A DNA stretch of 64,000 bases, taken from Weissella sagaensis. GTDB lineage: Bacteria; Bacillota; Bacilli; Lactobacillales; Lactobacillaceae. The stretch lies in NCBI RefSeq assembly GCF_005405285.1, contig NZ_BJDT01000001.1:468726-532725 (forward strand). Direction: 5' to 3'. This document shows, piece after piece, positions 18,810 to 25,614 of the stretch. The position numbers and the translations under genes are program-made. The notes under the pieces are model-generated. The model did not search any database. It was not told the DNA's origin and saw only the letters and a list, made by a program, of their open reading frames with translations. Position 1 is the stretch's first letter. Each line of letters opens with the position of its first letter.

Positions 18810-18838
18810 TTGTCGCTGTGATTTGATTATGTTAAAAT
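18810..18838 (+). promoter_or_regulatory. Promoter for yueI-rarA
   Basis: TTGTCG (18810-18815) and TAAAAT (18833-18838) with a 17-bp spacer, 32 bp before the yueI start. Confidence 0.55.
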
Positions 18839-18870
18839 TAACCTAATTATTAAAAAGGAGTGTTTTTTTG

Positions 18871-19323
18871 ATGGATAAACAATCAATGGATCCACATGTC
18901 CAAGCAGGGCTATATGGGACACCCCAAGTCAATCCCGATGAACAAAATCATTATTTGGGAAATTTTCGTGAACGTGTATACGCAATACAGACACGTGAAC
19001 ATATTGGTGAACCCCGGTATATGCAAGCTTGGGAGCGCCAGATGGCAAAATATCCAGACGCAACCCTATATTTAAATGGGCATTTAGATCGCGCTATTTT
19101 AGATAAATTTATGAAATTAGCATCACATTACAAAATGCGTTTCACACTAAAAACAGACGACGTTTATGATCGGTCAGATATTATGGTTGTGTTGGCTGCT
19201 AAAACGGCAGTTCATCAAGAAATTGTCGATATTGTTGTAACAACAAACGAACAAGACCAATCAATACAGGAACCACAGCCAGAATCAAAGACAAAAAGTC
19301 CATGGTATAAAAAGTTGTTTTAA
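18871..19323 (+). CDS. yueI: YueI family protein (DUF1694)
   Basis: 150 residues matching the YueI/DUF1694 family: a conserved LGNFRERVYA-like segment, then a domain resembling a nucleic-acid or nucleotide-binding fold (TLYLNGHLDRAILDKFMKLA, KTDDVYDRSDIMVVLA). Function of the family is not established. ATG 18871 is used, with AAGGAG (18855-18860) 10 nt upstream; a TTG at 18868 would add one residue. It lies 24 bp before rarA, a recurrent pairing in lactobacilli. Confidence 0.82.
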   Translation: MDKQSMDPHVQAGLYGTPQVNPDEQNHYLGNFRERVYAIQTREHIGEPRYMQAWERQMAKYPDATLYLNGHLDRAILDKFMKLASHYKMRFTLKTDDVYDRSDIMVVLAAKTAVHQEIVDIVVTTNEQDQSIQEPQPESKTKSPWYKKLF

Positions 19324-19347
19324 GTGACTGAAGGGAGGTCTTGCGAA

Positions 19348-20634
19348 ATGCAGCAACCATTAGCTTATCGCATGCGTCCACGCTCGATTAGAGAAGTAGT
19401 TGGTCAACAGCATTTGGTTGGTGACGGTAAAATTATTAATCGGATGGTAACAGCTAAAATGCTATCATCTATGATTTTATATGGACCACCAGGCACTGGT
19501 AAGACAAGTATCGCTAGTGCAATTGCTGGTTCAACTAAATATGCTTTTCGAATATTAAATGCAGCCACTGATAGTAAAAAAGATTTACAGATGGTCGCTG
19601 ATGAAGCCAAAATGTCTGGGACTGTTATTTTACTATTAGATGAAATTCATCGTTTAGATAAAACAAAACAAGATTTTTTGCTACCACATTTGGAAAGCGG
19701 CCAGATTATTTTGATTGGGGCAACAACTGAAAATCCTTATTTATCAATATTGCCAGCTATTCGTTCTCGAACACAGATTTTTGAGGTTAAGCCATTATCA
19801 GAAGATGATATGAAATTAGCTATTGATCACGCACTAACAGATAAAGAGCGCGGTTTGGGTGATTTTAAAGTTGTTTTAGATAATGATGCACAAAAACAAC
19901 TTGTATATGCGACCAATGGTGATTTACGATCGGCTTTGAATGGCCTTGAACTAGCAGTTCGATCAACGCAGCCAGATGATGATGGTAATATTCATATTAC
20001 GTTGGCTATTATTGAAGAAACAGTCCAGCGCAAGGCAATTACTGCTGATAAGAATGGGGATGGTCACTATAATGTGATTTCAGCTCTGCAAAAGTCAATT
20101 CGCGGTAGTGATACAGATGCGGCGTTACACTATTTAGCACGTTTGATTGAAGCTGGTGATTTACCAATCATTGCTCGTCGCTTACAAGTTATTGCGTATG
20201 AAGATATTGGTCTAGCTAATCCAGCTGTTGTCCAAAGAGCTGTGACGGCTGTCCAAACGGCATTGCAGTTAGGCTTTCCCGAAGCACGTATTCCATTAGC
20301 GAATGCAGTGATTGAATTAGCACTATCACCAAAATCAAATTCGGCAATTTCAGCAGTTGATGAAGCGATTGCGCGTGTGCAAAAAGGAGGGACTGGTGAT
20401 GTCCCAGACCATTTAAAAGATGCACATTATGCTGGTGCCAAAAATTTAGGACACGGTGTCGATTATGTATATCCGCATGGCCATCCAGGAGATTGGGTAC
20501 CACAACAGTATCTGCCAGATAAGTTAAGTGGATCATCATATTTTAATCCAGCTGGAAATTCTAAGGTTGAACAAGCATATAAGGCACAATATGCTAAATT
20601 ACGACAGGCACAACAAAATGGGTTAAAAAAATAA
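19348..20634 (+). CDS. rarA: Replication-associated recombination protein A (AAA+ ATPase)
   Basis: 428-residue RarA/MgsA. AAA+ motifs: Walker A GPPGTGKTS, Walker B LLLDEIHR, sensor ATTENP, arginine region AIRSRTQIFEV, then the C-terminal tetramerisation domain (YNVISALQKSIRGSD, ALHYLARLIEAGD, NAVIELALSPKSNSA). RarA acts at stalled replication forks. ATG 19348 is preferred: AGGGAGG (19332-19338) lies 9 nt upstream, and the length matches the family; an in-frame GTG at 19324 would add eight residues containing that site. The 6S-type RNA follows, as near Bacillus yrvN. Confidence 0.95.
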   Translation: MQQPLAYRMRPRSIREVVGQQHLVGDGKIINRMVTAKMLSSMILYGPPGTGKTSIASAIAGSTKYAFRILNAATDSKKDLQMVADEAKMSGTVILLLDEIHRLDKTKQDFLLPHLESGQIILIGATTENPYLSILPAIRSRTQIFEVKPLSEDDMKLAIDHALTDKERGLGDFKVVLDNDAQKQLVYATNGDLRSALNGLELAVRSTQPDDDGNIHITLAIIEETVQRKAITADKNGDGHYNVISALQKSIRGSDTDAALHYLARLIEAGDLPIIARRLQVIAYEDIGLANPAVVQRAVTAVQTALQLGFPEARIPLANAVIELALSPKSNSAISAVDEAIARVQKGGTGDVPDHLKDAHYAGAKNLGHGVDYVYPHGHPGDWVPQQYLPDKLSGSSYFNPAGNSKVEQAYKAQYAKLRQAQQNGLKK

Positions 20635-20660
20635 CGAGAACCGATTATGGCTTGTCAAGT

Positions 20661-20689
20661 CTTTCATTTTATCGATTTATTAGTATAAT
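20661..20689 (+). promoter_or_regulatory. Promoter of the 6S-like RNA
   Basis: Perfect TATAAT at 20684-20689 with CTTTCA 17 bp upstream (20661-20666). Transcription would start near 20696-20698, next to the predicted closing stem of the RNA. Confidence 0.65.
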
Positions 20690-20697
20690 AAAAATAT

Positions 20698-20890
20698 AGA
20701 TGGATTCCTTGGGCGTACGCGTAATTCTACATTCTGTAGTTGCTTTACAACCAATTAGCTCGGGGATGTCGGGATGCCGCTATAACATGCTGTTTCACTC
20801 AGTAGTTGTAAAAGCGGACTAATTCACCCACTTACCTTTAATCGGAGCCAACTCAGTTGAATTTACTAACGGCGCCAAGCAAGTGTCCAT
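20698..20890 (+). ncRNA. ssrS: 6S RNA (Lacto-usp-type element)
   Basis: A non-coding stretch of about 193 nt with its own promoter. The ends pair: GGA and CTTGGGCG near 20703-20715 match CGCCAAG and GTCC near 20874-20889. Inside, GCTTTACAAC (20742-20751) pairs with GTTGTAAAAGC (20805-20815). Size, long closing stem, large central region, and position between rarA and a usp gene fit 6S RNA, which binds RNA polymerase holoenzyme. From memory, the Lacto-usp motif, defined upstream of usp in lactic acid bacteria, was later reinterpreted as 6S RNA. Exact ends are estimated. Confidence 0.72.
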
Positions 20891-20891
20891 A

Positions 20892-20922
20892 ATTAATAAT
20901 TATCAAATTGATAGTTATTAAT
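20892..20922 (+). repeat. AT-rich 14-bp hairpin after the 6S-like RNA
   Basis: ATTAATAATTATCA (20892-20905) and TGATAGTTATTAAT (20909-20922) form a full 14-bp helix (one G-U) with a 3-nt loop. No T-run follows, so it is not itself a normal terminator; it could mark a processing point. Confidence 0.7.
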
Positions 20923-20923
20923 G

Positions 20924-20967
20924 CCGTCCATATTCGATAATACTATCGGAGGTGGACGGTTTTTTTA
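20924..20967 (+). terminator. Intrinsic terminator of the 6S-like RNA
   Basis: CCGTCCA (20924-20930) pairs with TGGACGG (20953-20959), with an inner TCGATA/TATCGGA helix, then seven or more T. Confidence 0.9.
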
Positions 20968-20993
20968 ATCAATATGAGAAAAGGACTTTAATT

Positions 20994-21269
20994 ATGATTT
21001 TTAGTTTGTATTTATTATTTGCTATCATTATTGGTGGCCTGGGTATCTATTTACTCTTACATCAAAAAGGCTTTCTAGGTATTAATGAGCAGGCGGCTAA
21101 ACAACCTGCTCGTTGGTTTGGCTGGATATTTAGTATTGATGCGCTACTATTAGTTGTTAGTACTTTTATCACAAAAGATGCTGCATTGCCAGGTGGATTA
21201 TTTGTAATTTTAGGTACTTTAATGACAACCGTATTGGCTGTTGTAGTTGTTCGTCTTTTATTTAAATAA
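20994..21269 (+). CDS. Small membrane protein, 91 aa
   Basis: 91 residues with three predicted membrane helices (about 1-22, 40-58, 68-90). I do not recognise a named family. ATG 20994 has AAAGGA 8 nt upstream; an upstream ATG at 20952 would start inside the 6S terminator stem and is rejected. It lies between the 6S-like RNA and usp, matching the hypothetical gene described in Lacto-usp contexts. Confidence 0.75.
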   Translation: MIFSLYLLFAIIIGGLGIYLLLHQKGFLGINEQAAKQPARWFGWIFSIDALLLVVSTFITKDAALPGGLFVILGTLMTTVLAVVVVRLLFK

Positions 21270-21309
21270 ATATAATATATATTGTTCTAAAATTCGCGTA
21301 TGCATTTCT

Positions 21310-21338
21310 GTGAAAAAATGTGTGAAATACGTTATAAT
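21310..21338 (+). promoter_or_regulatory. usp promoter
   Basis: GTGAAA (21310-21315) and TATAAT (21333-21338), spacer 17 bp, 50 bp before the usp ATG. Confidence 0.6.
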
Positions 21339-21388
21339 AAAGGTGTAGTAAAACTGCAAATATAGTCGGATATACAGGGGGAACTGTT

Positions 21389-21841
21389 ATGGCTGATGTA
21401 AAAGTAAATTATAAGAATATTTTAGTACCTGTTGATGGATCAAAAGAAGCTGAGGCAGCATTAGAACGTGCTATTAAGGTGACACTTCAAAATGGTCCAG
21501 ATGCAAAGTTACAAATTCTACATGTTATTGATACCCGTTCATTCCAAAGTGTAACTGATTTTAGAACAACTATGGTTGAGCAAGTCGCTAATACAGCTAA
21601 GAAAACTTTGGAAACATATTTAGAACAAGCTAAGTCTGCTGGCTTAGAAAATGTTGCATATGCAATCGAGTATGGTTCTCCAAAGAGTGTGATTGCACAA
21701 CAAGCACCAAGCAAGTACGGTAGCGACTTAATTATGATTGGTGCAACTGGATTGAACGCAATTGAACGTCTATTGATTGGTTCTGTAACAGAATATGTTA
21801 CACGCGTTTCTAAGGTTGATACTTTAATTGTTCGTTCATAA
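21389..21841 (+). CDS. Universal stress protein (UspA family)
   Basis: 150-residue Usp domain: KNILVPVDGSKEAEAALERA at the N-terminus and the nucleotide-loop motif LIMIGATGLNAIERLLIGSV (G2xG9xG(S/T) type) near residues 113-132, then VDTLIVRS. The motif implies ATP or other adenine-nucleotide binding. GGGGG precedes the start. It has its own promoter and a strong terminator, so it is monocistronic. Role in stress is by family only. Confidence 0.93.
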   Translation: MADVKVNYKNILVPVDGSKEAEAALERAIKVTLQNGPDAKLQILHVIDTRSFQSVTDFRTTMVEQVANTAKKTLETYLEQAKSAGLENVAYAIEYGSPKSVIAQQAPSKYGSDLIMIGATGLNAIERLLIGSVTEYVTRVSKVDTLIVRS

Positions 21842-21901
21842 TTAAAACTAGTCTAAATATAAAAAGGCTGTGATTACAAATTAGTATCTAAGCCGCAAAA
21901 G

Positions 21902-21938
21902 TAGCAAGTTGTCGATTTATTGACAGCTTGCTATTTTT
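21902..21938 (+). terminator. Intrinsic terminator after usp
   Basis: TAGCAAGTTGTC (21902-21913) pairs with GACAGCTTGCTA (21922-21933), one G-U, then TTTTT. Confidence 0.9.
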
Positions 21939-22038
21939 ATAGGCTTTATAGGTAACGTCTCAGCTAGCTGATTGAGAAAAACCATTAATCGTAATTTTGT
22001 TAGAACGTAAGCAATTATTTTAAGTTGTCTGTAATTTC

Positions 22039-22047
22039 TGTTACAAT
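22039..22047 (+). promoter_or_regulatory. Extended -10 promoter before the Ig-like protein gene
   Basis: TGTTACAAT is an extended -10 element 39 bp before the ATG at 22086. The 190 bp before it hold only the usp terminator; nothing else is visible. Confidence 0.45.
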
Positions 22048-22085
22048 TATCTTAATATCGACAGTTAAAGGATGGAGATCGCAAT

Positions 22086-22931
22086 ATGAGTGAGTCAAAA
22101 CTAAATTTGGTAGCATCGACATTAACAAATAGTTTGGGGACAACTGTAATTGGTCACGTGGCAACAGCTGGTGTTGTGATCACCATGAAGTATGCAAATG
22201 GACAGTTTGAAACGGTAACCGTTGATGAATCAGGGAGTTTTCTAACCAAGGTGCCATCAAATAGTGGTGATAGCGTGACAATCGAGGCACAATCACCAAC
22301 GCAAACCAGTAAAGAAACTCTATCATTGGTTATTGAGCAACCAGCACCTGTAATTACTGCGGTTATTTCAACTCAAAATGGTCAACGTCTATTAGAAGGA
22401 CAGGTCAATCAAGCTGATGTTTCCATTTCAGTCCATTTCATTGGTGATGAACATGTTATTTCATTACCAGTTGATGAAAATCTTGAATTTGAACTAGTCT
22501 TACCAGATGACATTGTGCCGAGTCAAATTGAAGTGCATGCTACAAGTAATGAAACCGGTAAAACGGGGCGTACAATTGTTAGTTTGGGTGTTACGTCAAA
22601 AACTTTGGCTATGCCAGCCTTAACAGATGAAATGATTGCTGAATATATACGCAATGAGGAAGTTAAACAGGCGCCACAGCGAACCAATTCTGCTGTAACG
22701 ACAGACACCATTCAAATAAATAATGGACCAATTAAAGTTGATGCGACAAGCTCAGCAAATGATCAACCTAGTGGGGCACAATCAGTAGTCGACACTAACG
22801 TTAATGATAAGACAGATGAACCGAATACGACGATAAGGAATGAACAAGTGCCAGAGGAATCACGCATAAATCGTCGTAAACGTGGCGGAATTCGCGGATT
22901 TTTTGCCCGATTATTTGGTAAAAAACACTAA
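22086..22931 (+). CDS. Putative Ig-like-domain protein with cationic C-terminus, 281 aa
   Basis: Not assignable to a named family. Residues about 8-85 and 88-170 look like two beta-sandwich repeats of bacterial Ig type (VIGHVATAGVVITMKYANGQ; and LLEGQVNQADVSISVHFIGD, each followed by a FxxxxP edge). A Ser/Thr/Asn-rich linker follows, and the last 22 residues are strongly basic and amphipathic (RRKRGGIRGFFARLFGKKH). There is no signal peptide and no sorting motif, odd for an Ig-like protein. GGAG sits about 8 nt before the ATG. Neighbour at 23062 is also envelope-like but has a separate start region. Confidence 0.7.
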   Translation: MSESKLNLVASTLTNSLGTTVIGHVATAGVVITMKYANGQFETVTVDESGSFLTKVPSNSGDSVTIEAQSPTQTSKETLSLVIEQPAPVITAVISTQNGQRLLEGQVNQADVSISVHFIGDEHVISLPVDENLEFELVLPDDIVPSQIEVHATSNETGKTGRTIVSLGVTSKTLAMPALTDEMIAEYIRNEEVKQAPQRTNSAVTTDTIQINNGPIKVDATSSANDQPSGAQSVVDTNVNDKTDEPNTTIRNEQVPEESRINRRKRGGIRGFFARLFGKKH

Positions 22932-23061
22932 TGTTACAAAAGACGCCCTTTAATTTAACAAAACGGTAGCATTTGTTAATCTAACTGTGACACGGTGTCA
23001 AAAAAACGAACATTATTTGTGATAGAATATTATGGTTTAAGGAATAGAAAGGTAAATCATA

Positions 23062-23790
23062 ATGCACAAACGACAAGTTACAATGATCATAGGAATTATG
23101 GTAGTTGCAGCAATAGTTGCGATTTTTGCGATTGTTTTTAACAGTTCTTCGCATCAGTCTGAAGAGACTGCCATTGCAGCTTCTTCATCAAGTCATAAGC
23201 AGGCTGCTACTAAAACAGATAAAACGAGTATGTCTACTCAAAAAGTAGTTGATAAAAAAGCTGCTAATTCTACAATAAGTAAACAGCAAGAAACCAGCAC
23301 ATCAAAGGCCACACAAGCTTTAGATATTAAAGCATTATTGCAGGGCCAAATTGATGCACCAAAGATTACTTCTGTAAAACAGGCAGATAAAAAAGTGACG
23401 GTTGTTTTTGAAGATGATGGCTCTAAAACACTTGATGAATTTATGGCAGCCTATGCTAAGGCGACAATTGCGGTGATTAAAGCAGCTGTGAAGAATGGCA
23501 ATCAATCCGTTACGACTGCTCGTCAGGTTAAATTAGAAGATGGTATGGAATATGCAGTTGCTGCTAAGTGGGATAAAGAACAACTTGTAAATGCTGCTAA
23601 GCTATCTGATGGTGTCGCTATTAAGGATGTCTTACGCAATGCTGATCACTATGCTATTGGCGGCGCAGCTTGGGATGCTTTGACACAACGTCAAAAGAAT
23701 GATTATAAAAATCAACAACATGGTGGGCAAAGTAAAGTTGCTGATGATCAGTTTGACAAGTGGGTACAGGCTGGTATTGTTAAAAATTAA
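23062..23790 (+). CDS. Membrane-anchored extracellular protein of unknown function, 242 aa
   Basis: An N-terminal hydrophobic helix (about 6-28) behind KR residues acts as a signal anchor, followed by a Ser/Thr/Lys-rich linker (about 30-88) and a C-terminal domain (about 90-242) outside the cell. The domain has KKVTVVFEDDGSKTLDEFMA and DGMEYAVAAKWDKEQLVNAA and ends in a polar DDQFDKWVQAGIVKN. No lipobox Cys or LPxTG. I do not recognise the domain. AGAAAGG lies 10 nt before the start. Confidence 0.75.
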   Translation: MHKRQVTMIIGIMVVAAIVAIFAIVFNSSSHQSEETAIAASSSSHKQAATKTDKTSMSTQKVVDKKAANSTISKQQETSTSKATQALDIKALLQGQIDAPKITSVKQADKKVTVVFEDDGSKTLDEFMAAYAKATIAVIKAAVKNGNQSVTTARQVKLEDGMEYAVAAKWDKEQLVNAAKLSDGVAIKDVLRNADHYAIGGAAWDALTQRQKNDYKNQQHGGQSKVADDQFDKWVQAGIVKN

Positions 23791-23795
23791 TTTTA

Positions 23796-23839
23796 AAAAA
23801 GTAGCAAATTACCGATAAATTGGCGATTTGCTACTTTTT
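23796..23839. terminator. Bidirectional terminator between convergent genes
   Basis: AAAAAGTAGCAAAT (23796-23809) pairs perfectly with ATTTGCTACTTTTT (23826-23839). It serves the + strand gene at 23062 and the convergent - strand gene ending at 23876. Confidence 0.9.
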
Positions 23840-23875
23840 AGAATTAGGGTTTTTGTTTAAGGGTATTAGCAAAAA

Positions 23876-24532
23876 TTAATGGAAAAGAGTGTCGTAAATT
23901 GATAAATACATTAATGTTGCGCCAACAAGGACAAATAAATGCCAATAGACATGATTTAAGGGTATTTTTGGCATAAGATATAATAGTGAGCCTGCTGTAT
24001 AGGTGATGCCACCAGCTAGTAGTAGATAAAATGCTAAAGATGACAAGGCCCCATAAAGTGCAGGTAAAGCTAAGATAATGAACCAGCCCATTAGGACATA
24101 AATAATCACCGAAACAAAGGGCCAACGACCAACGAAGAAAGTATCGTAAATAAGTCCTAAAAGCGTGCAACTTAGAATGGTTCCCCAAATTGGCCAACCA
24201 ATTTTTGGGTCTAAGAAGAGCCATGTGTATGGGGTATAACTACCTAAAATGACGAGATAAATACCTGAATGATCTAAAAATTGGAAAATTTTGCCAGCCT
24301 TGGTAAAAATTAAAGCATGAAAAAGTGTTGAGGCAAGTAAAAAACTAATAATTGATAGTGCGTAGATCGAGAGTGCAACAATAGTGAAAGTAGAAAAGCC
24401 ATGTTGGACACTGTTAACGATTAATAAGGTAGCGCCAACAATGGCAGCAATGACACCAAGTCCGTGAGTGATGGCATTTAAAGTTTCATAGGTGATGAGA
24501 TAACGACGATTTTCTTTAGTTAGTGTAGGCAT
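23876..24532 (-). CDS. trhA: TrhA / hemolysin III family membrane protein
   Basis: 218-residue, seven-helix protein of the hemolysin III/YqfA/PAQR family. Family residues are visible: ETLNAITHGLG, STLFHALIF, LDHSGIYLVILGSYTPYTW and NHVYWHLFVL, giving the conserved Glu, Ser, Asp and three His thought to bind a metal. Despite the name, relatives affect membrane fluidity and energetics rather than act as toxins. I chose the second ATG (24532): AGGAG lies 6 nt before it, whereas the first ATG (24538) directly abuts that site. Divergent from the LysE-type gene. Confidence 0.9.
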   Translation of the reverse strand: MPTLTKENRRYLITYETLNAITHGLGVIAAIVGATLLIVNSVQHGFSTFTIVALSIYALSIISFLLASTLFHALIFTKAGKIFQFLDHSGIYLVILGSYTPYTWLFLDPKIGWPIWGTILSCTLLGLIYDTFFVGRWPFVSVIIYVLMGWFIILALPALYGALSSLAFYLLLAGGITYTAGSLLYLMPKIPLNHVYWHLFVLVGATLMYLSIYDTLFH

Positions 24533-24582
24533 AGGCATCTCCTAGAATAGTGGCCTGAATAATTGATTACATATATTATGAT

Positions 24583-24588
24583 TATAAT
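24583..24588 (+). promoter_or_regulatory. -10 of the LysE-type gene promoter (+ strand)
   Basis: TATAAT, 61 bp before the ATG at 24649. The best -35 candidate (TTGATT, 24563-24568) has only a 14-bp spacer, so the promoter may need help or be weak. Confidence 0.4.
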
Positions 24589-24612
24589 AACTAATTTATC
24601 TGGTTTTGTAAA
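24584..24612 (-). promoter_or_regulatory. trhA promoter (- strand)
   Basis: On the - strand TTTACA (24612-24607) and TATTAT (24589-24584) are spaced by 17 bp. Its spacer overlaps the 24591-24625 inverted repeat and the + strand TATAAT. Confidence 0.6.
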
Positions 24613-24625
24613 CTAGATAAATTAG
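24591..24625. promoter_or_regulatory. Inverted repeat between divergent promoters (operator or attenuator)
   Basis: CTAATTTATCT (24591-24601) and AGATAAATTAG (24615-24625) are perfect inverted copies. GTTT/AAAC continues the helix inside, leaving a 3-nt loop, and TTTTT follows. It begins at the likely + start point and lies within the - strand promoter spacer, fitting a repressor operator; as RNA it would also look like a terminator in the LysE-gene leader. Confidence 0.6.
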
Positions 24626-24648
24626 TTTTTGAAAGCGAAGGGGGAATT

Positions 24649-25269
24649 ATGGTTTTAGCAACATTGATAAAAGGGATGATGATTGGATTTGCATTCGTTG
24701 CACCGATTGGCATGCAAAATTTATATGTCTTTAATAATGCATTGACTAATTCATTTAAACGGTCATTAGTGTACGTCTTATTTGTCTGGATGGCGGATTC
24801 ATTATTTTCATTGGCAGCCTTTTTTGGTATGGGTGCCATTATTAGTTCAGTGACCTGGTTGAGACTGCTTGTCATGTTGATTGGTGGTGGATTAGTTATT
24901 TGGATTGGTTGGGGCATTTTACGTAGTGCCAACTCAGTACAATTAAATACAACAGGCAATAAACTACCAGTTAAACAAGCCTTTTTGACAGCATTCATTG
25001 TATCTTGGGCAAATCCGCAGGCATTAATCGATGGTAGCCTATTATTGGGTGCGTTACGGGGAACTTTAGATAAGAGTCAGGTTTGGCCATTTATTATTGG
25101 TGTGATTATGGCAACTTTTATTTGGTTTAATACAATTACAATCGTAATGAATATTTTAAAAGAGCGTTTACCAAAGAAGGTTTTGATTTGGGTTAATATT
25201 TTATCGGGAATTATTGTGTTAGTATATGGAGCTTATCTCTTAATTCAAGCCATTATCGAATTAATCTAA
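24649..25269 (+). CDS. LysE/ArgO-type amino acid exporter
   Basis: 206-residue membrane protein with about six helices. The LysE family opening GFAFVAPIGMQNLYVFNNAL and the mid-protein FIVSWANPQALIDGSLLLG are clear. Relatives export basic amino acids (lysine, arginine); the true substrate is inferred. GAAGGGGG precedes the start. It is transcribed divergently from trhA, with an inverted repeat in the shared region. No LysG-type regulator gene is adjacent. Confidence 0.9.
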   Translation: MVLATLIKGMMIGFAFVAPIGMQNLYVFNNALTNSFKRSLVYVLFVWMADSLFSLAAFFGMGAIISSVTWLRLLVMLIGGGLVIWIGWGILRSANSVQLNTTGNKLPVKQAFLTAFIVSWANPQALIDGSLLLGALRGTLDKSQVWPFIIGVIMATFIWFNTITIVMNILKERLPKKVLIWVNILSGIIVLVYGAYLLIQAIIELI

Positions 25270-25295
25270 TAACTAGCATAAGTACTGATTAAAAC

Positions 25296-25324
25296 TTGAT
25301 TTTTTATGTTTAACATTGTAAAAT
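25296..25324 (+). promoter_or_regulatory. valS promoter
   Basis: TTGATT (25296-25301) and TAAAAT (25319-25324) with a 17-bp spacer. Start expected near 25331, at the beginning of the T-box leader. Confidence 0.6.
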
Positions 25325-25330
25325 TGCGTT

Positions 25331-25568
25331 CATAGCAATGTACTAGAGAGTACAAGTAAAATTATTAACAGCGACAAAATCATTTTGGTGGAAGATTTTG
25401 ATTAATCTACTTGGAAGGTAACTAGTAGGCTTTATCAGTGAAATGAGTAGTTGATAACGTGTCGACGCGTTAAGTCAAAATGAGATAGAGTATTAAACTC
25501 TAATTCAGGTGGTACCGCGATAATGTCGCCCTGATCATACAGATAATTGTATGGTTGGGGCTTTTTTA
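25331..25568 (+). promoter_or_regulatory. T-box riboswitch of valS
   Basis: Leader of about 238 nt between promoter and valS. The T-box core AGGTGGTACCGCG is at 25507-25519, and AGAGAGTACAAG near 25345 fits the start of stem I. A terminator follows (25528-25541 with 25548-25561, then six T). The codon GTA at 25418-25420 is a likely Val specifier. Uncharged tRNA-Val should favour the antiterminator and valS expression. Confidence 0.92.
25528..25567 (+). terminator. T-box-controlled terminator of valS
   Basis: GCCCTGATCATACA (25528-25541) pairs with TGTATGGTTGGGGC (25548-25561), then TTTTTT. It competes with the antiterminator formed by the T-box core. Confidence 0.85.
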
Positions 25569-25614
25569 ATGCCTAAAGCCTGATTAAGAGGAACAAAAAT
25601 AAGGAGTTAGGGTT

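Noticed and set aside
20216-20539. 107-codon frame opposite rarA
   Set aside because: His/Leu-rich shadow of the rarA coding strand, no start signal.
20952-20993. Upstream start of the 91-aa membrane protein
   Set aside because: That start lies inside the 6S-RNA terminator stem.
23844-24224. 126-codon frame on the - strand inside trhA
   Set aside because: It is a frame shadow of trhA with no family resemblance.
24591-24998. 135-codon - strand frame opposite the LysE-type gene
   Set aside because: Shadow of a clear membrane transporter gene.
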